Shown here: positions 12,518 through 23,199 of the stretch, in pieces
How positions within the stretch are numbered: the first letter of the stretch is position 1
Layout: the number at the start of each line of letters is the position of its first letter
NCBI GenBank assembly: GCA_038503075.1
Contig: JBCAML010000002.1
Span: 2,790,001-2,854,000 of the forward strand
Direction: 5' to 3'
Source of the DNA: Gyromitra esculenta
Lineage: Eukaryota; Ascomycota; Pezizomycetes; Pezizales; Discinaceae
Length of the DNA: 64,000 nt
Notes under the pieces: model-generated
The model's database searches: none
Told to the model about the DNA's origin: nothing
What the model saw: the letters and a program-made list of their open reading frames with translations, nothing else
Program-made: the position numbers and the translations under genes

Positions 12518-13580
12518 ATGGAGAAGAATACCAAGATTTGCACTGAGGCGCCTATTTTGGCTTCCTGTCGCCCTACTTCCATCCAGAGTAATTGCCGCAG
12601 ATCAATGTCACTTCCACTTCCAGATCGGAGTCTACAGGAAAATTCTGCTGTGCCCAAGTGCATCTGCTATACGTATGAACGCCGGCAGTCTCTCTCACCT
12701 TATCACTTCTCGCAATGTGAACGATCCTATCCACAGCCAAATCCGTCCCATCAATTTCAACCCCAATTTCAACCCCGTATTTCATCTGTTAGACAGATAT
12801 GTAGTCATCCATTCTTTGCTCCCTCTCCTTTTGGGTATCTTGTTGGGTTTCGCCAGGATTTTCAAGAAAATGCTAGACAAGGAAATAGACGGCTTGCCAC
12901 CGCAAAACGATCGGTCCTTCCTCCAGGAGGGATTATCAAAGAGGGTCAGTTTTTTTTTTCCAACAAAATTTATGTCCAGTTATCTCTTGAACAACAGGTT
13001 CGCCTTGGAGCTGTAAACCCAGGCACACAGAATAAGTGTCGCAAGATCCGGCCGTGGCTCGTTTTGTGGAAATTGGACAATGGGAATGTTATCGTTGTGT
13101 AAGCTCGTAGTTCTTATAGATTGCTAAATGAAATCTGACTTATGCTTTAACAGATGTTCAACAACCCGGGAGAACAAGGTGTGGGAAGGGGTACTAGACA
13201 AAGATCTGCGTAGTTTTCTTCCGATATCGCCGACACCGGAAATGGTTGGTCGAAGAGCTCTGCAGCTTGAAGCAGATGCGGAGGGTGTTTTTGTTGGCCG
13301 CTCGCTGCTGTTTCTGGAGATTGAAAAAGAAATCCACCCAAACTTTCTCGGTGACTATATTGGAGAGATTACTTCCGAATCACTCAAACGTCTTAAGTCG
13401 GAACGAGAAGAGTGGAAATGGCCAAATCTAACTGTGGGTCGTAGCCATAAACTCATGCATGTTGATGGGCATATTATCCCTAGCACCTATACTACTCGTA
13501 ATGAGGAATTTGGAGCAAATTTACGTTATGGAAATAGTCGTAGCGTTGGTTGGCCTCCATTGAATCACAGGAATGCCTGA
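12518..13580 (+). CDS. MazF/PemK-fold-like protein, tandem paralogue A
   Basis: Two exons, 12518-13098 and 13154-13580, give 335 aa. The first ~140 residues are low complexity (NPSHQFQPQFQPR). Residues ~142-280 align without gaps over 39 positions to paralogue B (14842-15861; 14 of 39 identical by eye). The order of motifs follows MazF/PemK (CcdB/PemK SH3-like fold): EGQFFFSN where the family has GDIYWV; KIRPWLVL where it has RPALVL (Arg178); NVIVVCSTT where it has the PITS-type Thr (Thr197/198); and GRSLLFLEIEK...GEITSESLKRL where it has DSVVLLEQIRT...GxLSEEEL. In bacterial family members the RP arginine and the TS threonine are catalytic for RNA cleavage; both are present. No antitoxin-like neighbour is seen. 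The fold call is my inference, as is any activity; the pairing of A with B is seen directly. The start codon is tentative. Confidence 0.65.
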
Positions 13581-14841
13581 ATTATTTGAACTTAGGTATA
13601 GTAGTAACTTTAAGTTGCGGTTTCTCGAATATCTGTGCCGATGACGATGTTCTCTCTCAAGAGGAAATTCTTGTTTTGTATCTGTATGTTCCAGCTTGAG
13701 GGTATGGGAAGAAGCTTAAGATCGTTGTATGTTTTTTTATTTTATTTTAGGATTATTCAGGACAATGTTTTTTTTCGGAGCTGGTGCGCAGTCATGCTAT
13801 TGCTCCGAGCCCCCAACACACTCATATAACTAATATCGGTGTCATTTTTCTGGTCATTGTTCTCTATTTTAGTTGTGATTGGGTAGAATCTGCACTGTAA
13901 AGGGCTGCTAAGAGTCCACCAAGCCCTAGAAAACAGTGTGTTTTCAGCCTCTAAAATCGCATTCCCTACCCTATAGAGATAGTGCAGTTGTTTGCAATAA
14001 CATGCACTCACATCAAAGATATAGCCCGACAACAAGGAACAAAGTCTACTCATCTTCTGATTTTTATTGCTGTATGGGGGTTTTTAGTGGGGCTGTAGAA
14101 AACTACAAGCTTCTTAAAAAATACCAAAACCTCAAAACATTTAACACCTTGTGTCCAGATAATGATTTCTAGTAGCTTTAGTTAAGTGCATTTTCTCTAT
14201 AGGAGATCTGGATATATGAATAAATTAATGATATTTTTTGAGTATTATCTGGGCTGGTAGTGGGGGTTAGAAAACCGATCCATATTTAGGTCGGTAGCGG
14301 CTGACCGTCTAGGGGATTAAAAAAAATACGTTGAAAGCACGTATAAGTCTCTGTACGTCCAGCCTCGAGAAGTACGGAATTTTATTCTATAGAAGAATAC
14401 TTTTTTCCCAACAATTTTTCAACGGTTTTCCACTCCATTGAATATAAGAAGATCTATTGTTTCATTCAATGGTAGTCGCTGCGAAATAGACACTTTTAAT
14501 TGGCTAACCGCTTTTTTACGACCAATGGTTTATTGTATTGAATAGCTTTTAAGACAAACACTAGTAGCACGTATCCGTCCTTGAATGGAAAATGCGATCG
14601 GAAACCCTATATCTTCGGAAGAATTTCCACAACTGAGCATTCTCCTTCATCTTCCACTTTTTGTCAACTTGCAGGCTACAAGACCATTCGTAGCCCAAAT
14701 AACTAACTACTGAAACATTTTCAAATCAGTAGCCGCAATTATATTTCTTTTGTGCAAAGTATTATCGGCCCCTCACCACAACCACCACCACCACCCCAAT
14801 GTGTACTTTAAGTGAGCACTTCCGTCCTGAGATCAAACTAG
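13581..14841. other. Intergenic region between the tandem paralogues
   Basis: About 1.3 kb, AT-rich, with several short open frames that lack domains. A CCACCACCACCACCC microsatellite at about 14781-14797 lies just upstream of paralogue B. No residual third paralogue is visible. Confidence 0.5.
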
Positions 14842-15861
14842 ATGTCTAGACATATGGTTAAATGTAAGTAGTTCTTATCTGACTGAATGCGTAATTAGAT
14901 GTCGATGTCCCAAATGCGGTGGTATCTGGTTATAAAGACCTAATTAGTCAGCCAATCCATCCCGACCTACAGGGCCCACCGAAGCCGGGTAGAATATACT
15001 TCACCGGCCAAATTCATACAAATTTGAACCAGGGCCAGAAAATCCGCACAGGGTCCAACAATCCAGATTCTCGAAGAAAAAATCAAAAGTCGCGACCTTG
15101 GATTGTCCTCTATGTCCGAGAAAACGGAAATGTTGCGGTGGTGTAAGTCCTTCACTACCAGTATTATTATCATGACCTATAGAACTCTAGCTAATGAATA
15201 CTTTGCTAGTTCTTTGACAACTCGGAATAACAAAATCTGGGGGGGCCTTGTAGGAAACGATGTTAATTCGTTTCTTCCACTAGGTTCGACTCCCAAAATT
15301 CCTGGTCGAGATTCAGTCGAGCTCTTATCGAATACATGTGGAATATTCAAAGGAACATCTTTGATATTCCTTGAGATTGAGAGACTGGTGTCACCGAGCA
15401 CTTTAGGACATCCTGTTGGCCAAATAACGCCTGAAGGCCTTGAATTGGTACGAAAAGAACGAGAAATATGTGGTGCTTACTGGAGGCAGCAATCAAAAGA
15501 ACAGCAGGTATATACCGGTCAATGGAAGTCGCAGTCACACATCCTGCGACCCCTTCATCCTGCAAATTCTGGACGTCCACGTGCGTCTAGCTTCCGTAGC
15601 GGGCAACAGTTCCCAAGAGACCAGTTCGTAAGACGCCAGTTTGGAGGAGGTCATTTCGAAAGAAACCAGTTTGAGAGGGGCCAGTCTGAGAGGAGCCAGT
15701 TCGAGAGGAGCCAATTCGAGAGGAGCCAATTCGGGGGAGGCCAGTTCGACAGAAATCAGTTCGAGCAATATCAGGTTGAAAGAAGTCAACTTGAGAGAGG
15801 CCAGATCGGAAGCCAAATTGGAGTGACACAAGAAGCTACCTTCAGGCGGTGGAGTGTCTAG
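14842..15861 (+). CDS. MazF/PemK-fold-like protein, tandem paralogue B, with pentapeptide-repeat tail
   Basis: Three exons, 14842-14863, 14899-15142 and 15210-15861, give 305 aa. The core runs from PGRIYFTGQI (residues 37-46) through KSRPWIVL (Arg73) and NVAVVSLTT (Thr92/93) to GTSLIFLEIERLVSP and GQITPEGLELVRKE. This is the order and spacing of motifs in bacterial MazF/PemK toxins, including the two residues used for catalysis there. Intron 2 sits at the same codon and phase (after NVxVV, phase 2) as the only intron of paralogue A, which confirms duplication. The C-terminal ~70 residues are a QFxRx pentapeptide array absent from A. The first intron would be only 35 nt, so the start is uncertain, but the downstream exon has no in-frame ATG of its own. 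Function unknown. Confidence 0.68.
15616..15810 (+). repeat. 15-bp coding minisatellite (13 pentapeptide units)
   Basis: Thirteen consecutive 15-bp units encode five-residue repeats of the form R-x-Q-F-E, with S, V or L sometimes replacing F and GG replacing the Arg-containing start. The centre (about 15661-15735) is the most regular. It lies within the last exon of paralogue B. Confidence 0.9.
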
Positions 15862-15905
15862 TGAAGTTAAGCTTTATTTCAAATTCCTTTGTTGAAGTTG
15901 AATTC

Positions 15906-16025
15906 TGTTGCGGTCGCGTCTATGGGATTGCATGGTTGTTACTTGAGACTATATGGACATGATTTTGTTGCGGTCCCGTCTATGGGGTTGCATGGTTGTT
16001 TCTTGAGACTATATGGACATAGATT
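15906..16025. repeat. 60-bp tandem duplication
   Basis: Two adjacent 60-bp copies, 15906-15965 and 15966-16025, begin TGTTGCGGTC and share ATGGACAT near the end. They differ at only a handful of positions. The repeat starts 44 bp after the stop of paralogue B, probably in its 3' UTR. Confidence 0.92.
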
Positions 16026-16830
16026 GATAGTGTATTTCGTTACTTTTGTTTTGTTTTTGTCTTTTCGAAGCCTATACTTTCTGAAAATTTTCTGCACTTT
16101 TTGTGCTATGAGCGCGGACTAACTTTGTACGTGGTAAATATATCCTTTTTGTATTTAAAGACTCTGTATTGGAGAATTGTGTGTTCTGTTGAATGATCAC
16201 ACGTTTGCTGCCTAGAATCTAAGACCATACATGTTTACTAAATGGTATTATACCTAGAAATATAGATCTTACAACACGAAGGTCTACAAGTAGCCAGACC
16301 ACTGGCTCTACTCGAACTCGAACTCACGACGCAAACTCACGACCACCAAGCAGGCTCACGGGACGAAGCCAAAGTTCCAGCCCATCGAGTGATATCAGGT
16401 AACTCTCAGTACGATCGAGTTTAAGGGGAAATACAAAACCGAAGATTCAGCTTCTCTTCGTTTCCTTATCTGATCTCCTGAATCGAAGCCACTGGAGACT
16501 TTGGTTTCTTTGCGATCACATGGCCGCGCTGTTTCTAGATAGGATGTAAAACGATGGTCATATGCTAGCTCTTCTGAGATCAGATAGTCAACTTCGACAC
16601 ATTTCAGAGTTAACTCTACTTTTGAGTCCTAAGGGTCTAGCTAGAGCGGTAAAAATAACGGATAGAAATTTCTTTCAGAACATCAACAAAAAGCAATCAA
16701 CTTTTGGCTAGATACAAGATAGCGCCAATCTCTTTCAAAACAGTAACTTCCCCAAATTTCCAGGAAATGAAAAAAGGAAGTAGCCTAGAGGGAATACCTA
16801 TTTATTTACCTTAGTCATACCTAGGCCCTC
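16026..16830. other. Intergenic region between convergent genes
   Basis: About 800 bp holding the 3' flanks of paralogue B and PRO2. A stretch at 16310-16370 has short direct repeats (CGAACTCGAACTCACGAC, CAAACTCACGACC). No gene seen. Confidence 0.5.
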
Positions 16831-18240
16831 TCAGAACTCAATCTTCTGATGCAAGAACTTCTTTTTCCCGCTACCATAGTCCCCAGCCCCTTGGCCATTT
16901 CCTCTAATTTGATACTTGTAAATCATCAATCCCTCCAAGCCTACGGGCCCTCTAGCATGTATTTTATTCGTTGAGATCCCAACCTCTGTCCCAAAACCAT
17001 ATCGGAACCCATCTGCAAATCTCGTGCTCGCATTCCAGAAAACTCCGGCAGAATCAACAACAGCCATAAACTTTTCCGCAACCTCTTTCGATTCCGTTAA
17101 AATGCTGTCCGTGTGACCTGAGCCGTGTGTATTGATATGGGTGATGGCTTCCTCTAAAGATGACACGGTTTTCACGGCGAGAGTTAATTCAAGGAATTCC
17201 GTGAGGTAGTCTTGGGCTGTGGCGTCTTGAATATTGCTTTTCATGGCTGCAGGAAGAGACGAAGATTCAAGTGCTTTCTTAGAGGCTGGATCGCAATGAA
17301 GAGAAACCCCGGCCTGGAGAAGGGCTGACGCGACTTTAGGGAAAATAGTGCTAAATATCGATTCATGGACTAGCAGTGTTTCTACGGCATTGCATGCCGC
17401 GGTATAGTCTGTCTTTGCATCCAAGACGACTCTCACAGCTTTATCTTCGTCGGCATCTTCATGGATGTAAATAGCACAAAGGCCGTCAGCGTGACCCATT
17501 ACTGGGATTTTGGTATTATCCTTAATGAATCGTACTAGCTCATTACCGCCTCGAGGTATGACAAGATCGATATATTGGTCTTGGTCCAGGAGGGCGTTTA
17601 CGCCTTCTCGGGTCTCGATCAGTTGGATAGCTCCCGGAGGGATTGAGGTAGTTGCGAGAGCAGATGAGATAACTCGGGCAATTGCAGAGAAAGAGTTAGT
17701 GCTCTCCTTGCCGCCCTTCAAAATGGCAGCATTTCCACTTTTTAGGGCCAATGAAGTGATATTGGCAATGACTTCTGGCCTCGCCTCGAAGATAACCAAC
17801 AATACCCCAATTGGGGATGTGAGCCTATACAAATCAAGGCCATCGTCCAACTTCGTAGCCAGAGTAATTTTTCCAACTGCCCATTCGTGCTTAGTTAGAA
17901 AGTATCAGATATTTATTATAGCCCAGTAGGGTTGCTCACCTGGATCCTCTAAATCACGCACATCTAATATTCCTTGCAGCATCTCCTCCCACTTCCCTGG
18001 TTTGCTTAGGTCAAGTCGTTTTATCATGCTCCTACTGAGCTTTCCTGCGATTGCCTGCTTTTCCGCTACTTTCATATCTCTTTTATTGGCTTCAAGAATA
18101 TCATCTTTTGCTGCTCCGAGATGTTCGTAAATTGCTGTTAGGGCAGCATTACGCTCTGAACCGGCGACTGCTTTGAGAGTCTGGGAGGCAGAAGAGGATG
18201 TCCGAGCAATAGTCGCCGCAGTCGAAGTGATGGATACCAT
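16831..18240 (-). CDS. PRO2: Gamma-glutamyl phosphate reductase (glutamate-5-semialdehyde dehydrogenase)
   Basis: Second enzyme of proline biosynthesis: reduces gamma-glutamyl phosphate to glutamate-5-semialdehyde with NADPH in the cytosol. Exons 18240-17940 and 17876-16831 join across a 63-bp intron and give 448 aa, the usual fungal length. Diagnostic segments are SPIGVLLVIFEARPEV, KSGNAAILKGGKES, DLVIPRGGNELVRFI, the catalytic cysteine Cys262 in DYTAACNAVETLLVHE, and the C-terminal TEVGISTNKIHARGPVGLEGL. The acceptor at 17877-17878 is chosen because it gives the conserved LEDPVGKITLA junction. A TGACTCA site 166 bp upstream of the ATG suggests cross-pathway (Gcn4/CPC1) control. Divergent from CSN3. 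Confidence 0.96.
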
Positions 18241-18602
18241 TATGGCGACAAATTAGAATTGTGGGAGGGACGGTTTTGATTTAGAGATACAGAGTGCAGG
18301 AATTTCCAAGAGATTTCATGCCTTCACAAAAATCACTCGACAGGAATAACCATGAAGAAGCCCCGCTCTACTGCAGCCCTAACTCATAAATGGCCAGAGA
18401 GTGGCTGACTCACGCGACCGCGGGGTCAATAGCCAACGACGCGCTAGAAGTAGCATCTTGGCGGCGGCTGAGAACGTGAACCAACCCTAGACAAGCTGCC
18501 CCACGTTCGTCAACCTTCACCAACCTTCATCGGCCTCCGCATCGATCAACTATCCAGAATTTGGATTTCTCCGCTATAATCATCGTTTGATTATTTCTGA
18601 AC
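18241..18602. promoter_or_regulatory. Shared divergent promoter of PRO2 and CSN3
   Basis: 362 bp between the two start codons must hold both promoters. It contains a consensus TGACTCA at 18406-18412 and a GC-rich patch at 18411-18475. No TATA box is obvious. Confidence 0.7.
18406..18412. promoter_or_regulatory. Gcn4/CPC1-type site (TGACTCA)
   Basis: Exact match to the palindromic bZIP consensus used in general amino-acid control. It sits 166 bp before the PRO2 start and 191 bp before the CSN3 start. PRO2 is the natural target because it encodes an amino-acid biosynthetic enzyme. Confidence 0.6.
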
Positions 18603-20383
18603 ATGGAGAAGCTCGTTGATATCTTTCTCAGCTTTCCTTCGTCCTCGACGCTCTCAGACAGTGAGTTGTACAAACAGGCAACTGCTTTGCTCAACACCTT
18701 GAACAAGACTCCAGCCACACAGCTTGCTTCGAATGTCAATGGGACCGACCTTTTGACCGTTCTAAATCCAGCAGTCAATAGCTTAGTTTATCTTTATGTG
18801 CTGTATGCGTCCTTTGCAGCCTAGCGGCTACTTAAGGGAGATGAAGATACTGATGTGGTTATGCTTGTGGTAGGGTTGCCCGAATGGACCTAGGAGGGCG
18901 CAATGCTCTCGATGCTACATGGAGCAATGTTGTTTTGTTTCTAGAAACGTTCGATCCTAGACAAGTTCGGCATGCCCACGATGTGTTCAGAAGGCTATTT
19001 GAGGCATTTTATGCACATGCGGTAGATAGCCAGAAAGTAAGTCCCCCAGGCTGTAGCTCTGATATTTATTAGGATCTATTTTTTCTAACCCAAACCTATT
19101 GCAGCCTTTACTCGCCATCCGTCCCATTAAAAAGGCGCTTGTCCGCTACAATCCCACTCGATTTTCCTTTATGCACACATCTTTCATACGTCTCTGCCTA
19201 TTGACCAAATGTTACCGCGACGGTGCTGCTGTTCTTGATATCGACCTTGTCGAATTCCCCTATGTCAAGAACAAGCCTGGAGAGCCTGAAAGCACTCTAG
19301 GAGGTAGGAAGGAAGTCACATATCAGGATGTGCTATGCTATTTCTTATACGGTGGAATGGTTTATATGGGCCTCAAAGAATGGAGGAGGGCAGCTGATTT
19401 CTTAACTTATGTTAGTTGTTTCCCTCGAAATGACTTATTATAAATCTTAAGGCTGACATTATAGTTAGATCGTTGCTTGTCCCGGAAATGCGTGCTCGGC
19501 GATGCAAGTTGAGGCCTACAAAAAGTATATTCTCATTGGACTTCTCCTTGACGGAAAGGTATTTTCTCTTCACAATAACTTTATCTGGCTCGAAGTTAAT
19601 CGCTTTTTTTTTTCTCTGGCAGCCACTACCAATGCCCAAAGTAACCTCTGCTGCAGCAGTACGTGCTTACAAGGCGCTGACAAAACCTTACGATGCCTTC
19701 GCACTAGCTTTCAAATCAGGGAATACAGAATTGTTTCGTCAAGAAGCTGCATTGCTATCAGACGTTTTCAGGCAAGACGGTAATACAGGATTGGCCGTAC
19801 AATGCATGGACGTATTTAGGCGGATGCAAATTGTTGCACTGCGAGATACATACGTTACTTTGAGTGTTGAGGAAATATCAAAGAAAGATCTAGAGGTTGT
19901 AGGGAGAGGAGGAGATGTAGGTGGTAAGGAAGAAACTGAGGGCGTTGTTCTAGGGATGGTGAGTTTTCCGGGCATGACATCTAACTTAGATATAGCTAAC
20001 GCTCTGTGAATTACTAGATTGAGCGTGATGAAATTCGTGCTTCTCTTTCACATTCCAACCCTGACCCCAAATCATCTGCAACCACTGTTCACTTCCATAA
20101 TAACCCCTTATCAGAACTTCGTAACCTTCGTGCTCTCGAGGCCCAAATCAGCCGCACTATTACCTTGACCAAGCAAGTTAAAGTCATGGATCGGAGGCTC
20201 GGATTGAGTAAGGAGTACATTCAATACGCCAATAGACTAGCAAAAATGGCTGGCGGTGGCTCCTCCCTTTTATCGGCCATGGGAGCTGGCGACCCGGATG
20301 CGATGGATTTCGACTACGGGGCTGGCTGGGCTGACGATGAACCAGAAGAAACCATCATGCAGGACTTTGATGATGAAATCTAA
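18603..20383 (+). CDS. CSN3: COP9 signalosome subunit 3
   Basis: Subunit of the COP9 signalosome, which removes Nedd8 from cullins and so tunes SCF ubiquitin ligases; in filamentous fungi the complex controls development and secondary metabolism. Six exons: 18603-18802, 18874-19036, 19105-19410, 19469-19558, 19623-19958 and 20018-20383, giving 486 aa. All introns are GT...AG. Features are an N-terminal helical repeat region, a TPR-like middle (YGGMVYMGLKEWRRAADFLTY, then EAYKKYILIGLLLDGK), a PCI-type region around residues 240-370 and an acidic end (DDEPEETIMQDFDDEI). KPLPMPKVTSAAAVRAYK after LLLDGK is typical of CSN3. Catalytic MPN residues are not expected in this subunit. Confident call. 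Confidence 0.9.
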
Positions 20384-20925
20384 GGTACGAGATATTACAA
20401 GTAGATCTCAAGGTTTCTGGTGTTCTTTTTCAAATTTCAACCATCGTACTTTAGTTCACTCTAACTCGTTAGGCGCTTTTTTATTTTTTTAGGGCTGGTC
20501 TGTATGCAGCTATGATAAACACTTGAAGAGAATGAATTTTTGCTGCTTTGGCAAGTAATGGGGTACTTTAATGTTGGATGAGCTATAATAGATTTTTCTG
20601 CTCAGAAGCTGCTGTATCATTTCTATGTATGTAGCGTTTCCCTCGAAGCACTGGCTGCACAGACGGGTCTTGGCAGGCTGTGGCACAAAGGCGTTGTCTG
20701 TGCTGTCCAACCAGACCAGCCACCGCCTTTCCCAAAAAGCCAGCTGCCGGCTCGCCTCTCCTTCCTTTTCTCTTCTCCTTCAATCTTCCTCCAGCTCCAC
20801 AAAACCCTCCACCGCATCCCTCCCTCATCCCCGTCTTTCATCACTACAATCAATCTTTGCGCATCAAAGCCTTGTCATCCTTCAGTCTTTATCACCCTCC
20901 ATAACTCAATCAAATAAAGAAAGTC
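20384..20925. other. Intergenic: CSN3 3' region and srp1 promoter
   Basis: About 540 bp. The second half (20700-20925) is C/T-rich and resembles the leader of a strongly expressed fungal gene. No separate gene. Confidence 0.6.
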
Positions 20926-22061
20926 ATGTCTCGCAGCGGCGGCACCACGCTTTACGTGACTGGTTTCTCGTCCGGCACTCGCGCCCGCGACCTTGCCTAC
21001 GAATTCGAGAGGTACTGATAGCCCGCTCAACATCCTGCTCCTCCCCCGTCCATCGATCATCTTTTCGATTATCCTCTCCCATCGCTGCTAGTGCTGCTAC
21101 TACCTTTGATTCCTTTCGATCGTTCCTCCTGTCAACCCTGTATGCGATGTAATCCCTCGTTCTCTCCGTTCGTCATCGAATCGAATGCGTTGCCTTCGCC
21201 GTCGGTTTTTTCTCGCGAGCGGCAGAATACCACGCATAATACCCTTCCTCCTTCGTTATCGTCTCCTACTACCGTCACTCCGCCGTCCTCGTCATGGCTG
21301 CCATTACACTTTTTTTTGAGAACCCGCTCGTCTAACGCTGTGCCAACGTTCCGAATCTACAGGTATGGCCGTCTTGTTCGCTGTGATATCCCGGCCCCGA
21401 GGACTGCTTCCTCTCGTTTGTAAGTATTTACCTCCCCCTCATTGTCCCAGTTTTCGCTCTCAATTTTGCCTTATTTTTTCAACCCGGGCTTTCGATTGGT
21501 CGACGTGGCTGACAGTTTTCAATGCCCGCTAGGTTTGCTTTTGTTGAATATGAGAGCCGTCGTGATGCTGATGACGCGTACATTGAAATGCATGGGCGTC
21601 GCATCGGTCGTGATGACCTCTTGAAGATTGAAGTGCGAACTCTTTTCCAAAAAGATATCTGACATTTTCTGACCTGTCCATCACAGTGGGCTCGTACTCC
21701 CCCATCTGCTAGTTGGCGTTTCGATGGTGGCCGTGATGCTCCTCGTACTGGTGGTCGCCGTGGTGGTTCTCCGCGTCGTGGTCGCTCGCTGTCTCGTGGA
21801 CGTGATTCTCCCCCACGCCGCAGCGACCGCCGCGACCGTGATCGTTCCAGAAGTCCAGCTATTAAGAGAGATGAAGAGCCACGCAGAATTGATGACGAGA
21901 GAGATAGGAGTCCTGCCCCTGCCAATGGAGAGGAACGTGACATTCGCAAGGGTATGTCTCCTGTCGCGGATGATATGGAAATCGAGCCCACGTCACACGT
22001 GGCTGACAAAACAGACTCTCCGCTCCATGATGACTTGGATACTGCAGATCTTGCGGATTAG
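20926..22061 (+). CDS. srp1: SR-type splicing factor, Srp1-like
   Basis: RNA-binding SR protein acting in pre-mRNA splicing in the nucleus. Four exons: 20926-21011, 21363-21419, 21533-21632 and 21687-22061, giving 205 aa. The N-terminal RRM (residues ~8-85) has RNP2 TLYVTGF and RNP1 LFAFVEY, with [16 protein letters not shown] between them, closely following fission-yeast Srp1. The C-terminal half is an RG/RS/RD-rich domain ([19 protein letters not shown], then RDRDRSRSP) ending in an acidic tail. Intron 1 is 351 bp, far longer than any other in this window; long introns near the start are often seen in SR genes, where they can allow regulated splicing, but no such regulation is shown here. 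Confidence 0.9.
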
Positions 22062-23199
22062 AGCATCTCTGTTATGTCTACTCGTAAGACTAGATGTTGT
22101 CTTTCTCCCGTTAAACCATTCCCAAAACTCAAGTCTCAGCAAAATTTTCTTTTCTGTTTTCGCAGCGGCAGAGAAAGGCGGCATAAATTTAGGAAAAGTT
22201 TGGGAAATTCACACTTTTGTTTTTCTTGGTAGTAATTTTTTTTCTCTCCCTCGTGTTTCTTTTTTTCTCTGGGTCCTCGCTACTGGGAATATGCCTTGTT
22301 TCTTCTATTTTTCATCATCATTGGTCAATTTGTTTTTTTTTTCTCTGTCTCCTTTATTTCTAGTTGCTTGTTTGGATCAAAAAGGCTTTTGGGTGTTACA
22401 TTTATCTTGTTGCAGTTCGAACGAACGAGCGTACGGTCGGTCAGCCTGTCTCGGTCGAACGAAAAGCCATCAATTGTCTTTCCCGTCGAAAAACGAATTA
22501 GTCGAGCGGTAGTCCGAAATTCAAATATCCTTTATCGATCGCACACGATTTCGCTTTGGGCGCTTTGGACAACGCTTGTTCACCAGTCAGGTTAGCCAAT
22601 CAGTCAGCTCACGGGGAAAATATGAAGAAAAACCAATCCCGAATCACCTGCTGATTCTGAGGAATAAGACCTAACAAAGAAAGAGTAAGATAATGGAGAG
22701 GGTGAGGGAAGGCTAACCTTGATGCTCGTTTTGGGCTTCGTTTTGGGATTTCGTTTTGGTACCGTGACTTTCCATCCTCTGACCCGTACAGCCAAAAGTA
22801 CCTTCGGCTGGGAGGATTTGAAGCCAGGGAAGAGGCAAAGCTTGGGATCTCCACAGGTTGCATGTATCAGCTTGGCTTTTGCTTTAATCATTTAATCTCC
22901 GGAGCTACAAAAATAAATTTTTCAAATCAATGCCAAGTTTCGTAATGTGTTGCTGTTTCCAACCAGTTCCACCCACCAACCACGAAGCTACACACAAGTC
23001 CTAGATATTCGTAGTGGCTCTATAATACCATATGTAACGCTGGCTGGCTCAATAGTAAGCTCTCGTAAATTGACTTCGTACTGGTGATTTGAGATAGAAC
23101 CAGGATCTTTGTGCTAGCCTCTATAGTCGTGACGTTGCTGCATGCATAGCTACACGTAAACAACAGAGCTCAACCACGTTCAATCCAGTCAAGTCCAGC
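22062..23199. other. Intergenic: srp1 3' region and DNA ligase promoter
   Basis: About 1.1 kb. The first 300 bp are very T-rich (likely 3' UTR). A minus-strand open frame at 22604-22891 shows no domain. No gene called and no MluI cell-cycle box (ACGCGT) seen upstream of the ligase. Confidence 0.5.

Noticed and set aside
12945..12997. Possible 53-bp intron (GTCAGT, poly-T, ...CAACAG) in MazF-like paralogue A
   Set aside because: Reading through it gives EGQFFFSNKIYVQ..., which aligns without gaps to paralogue B; splicing would delete this and shift the upstream frame.
22604..22891. Minus-strand 95-codon frame between srp1 and the ligase
   Set aside because: Basic low-complexity sequence without a domain or supporting context.
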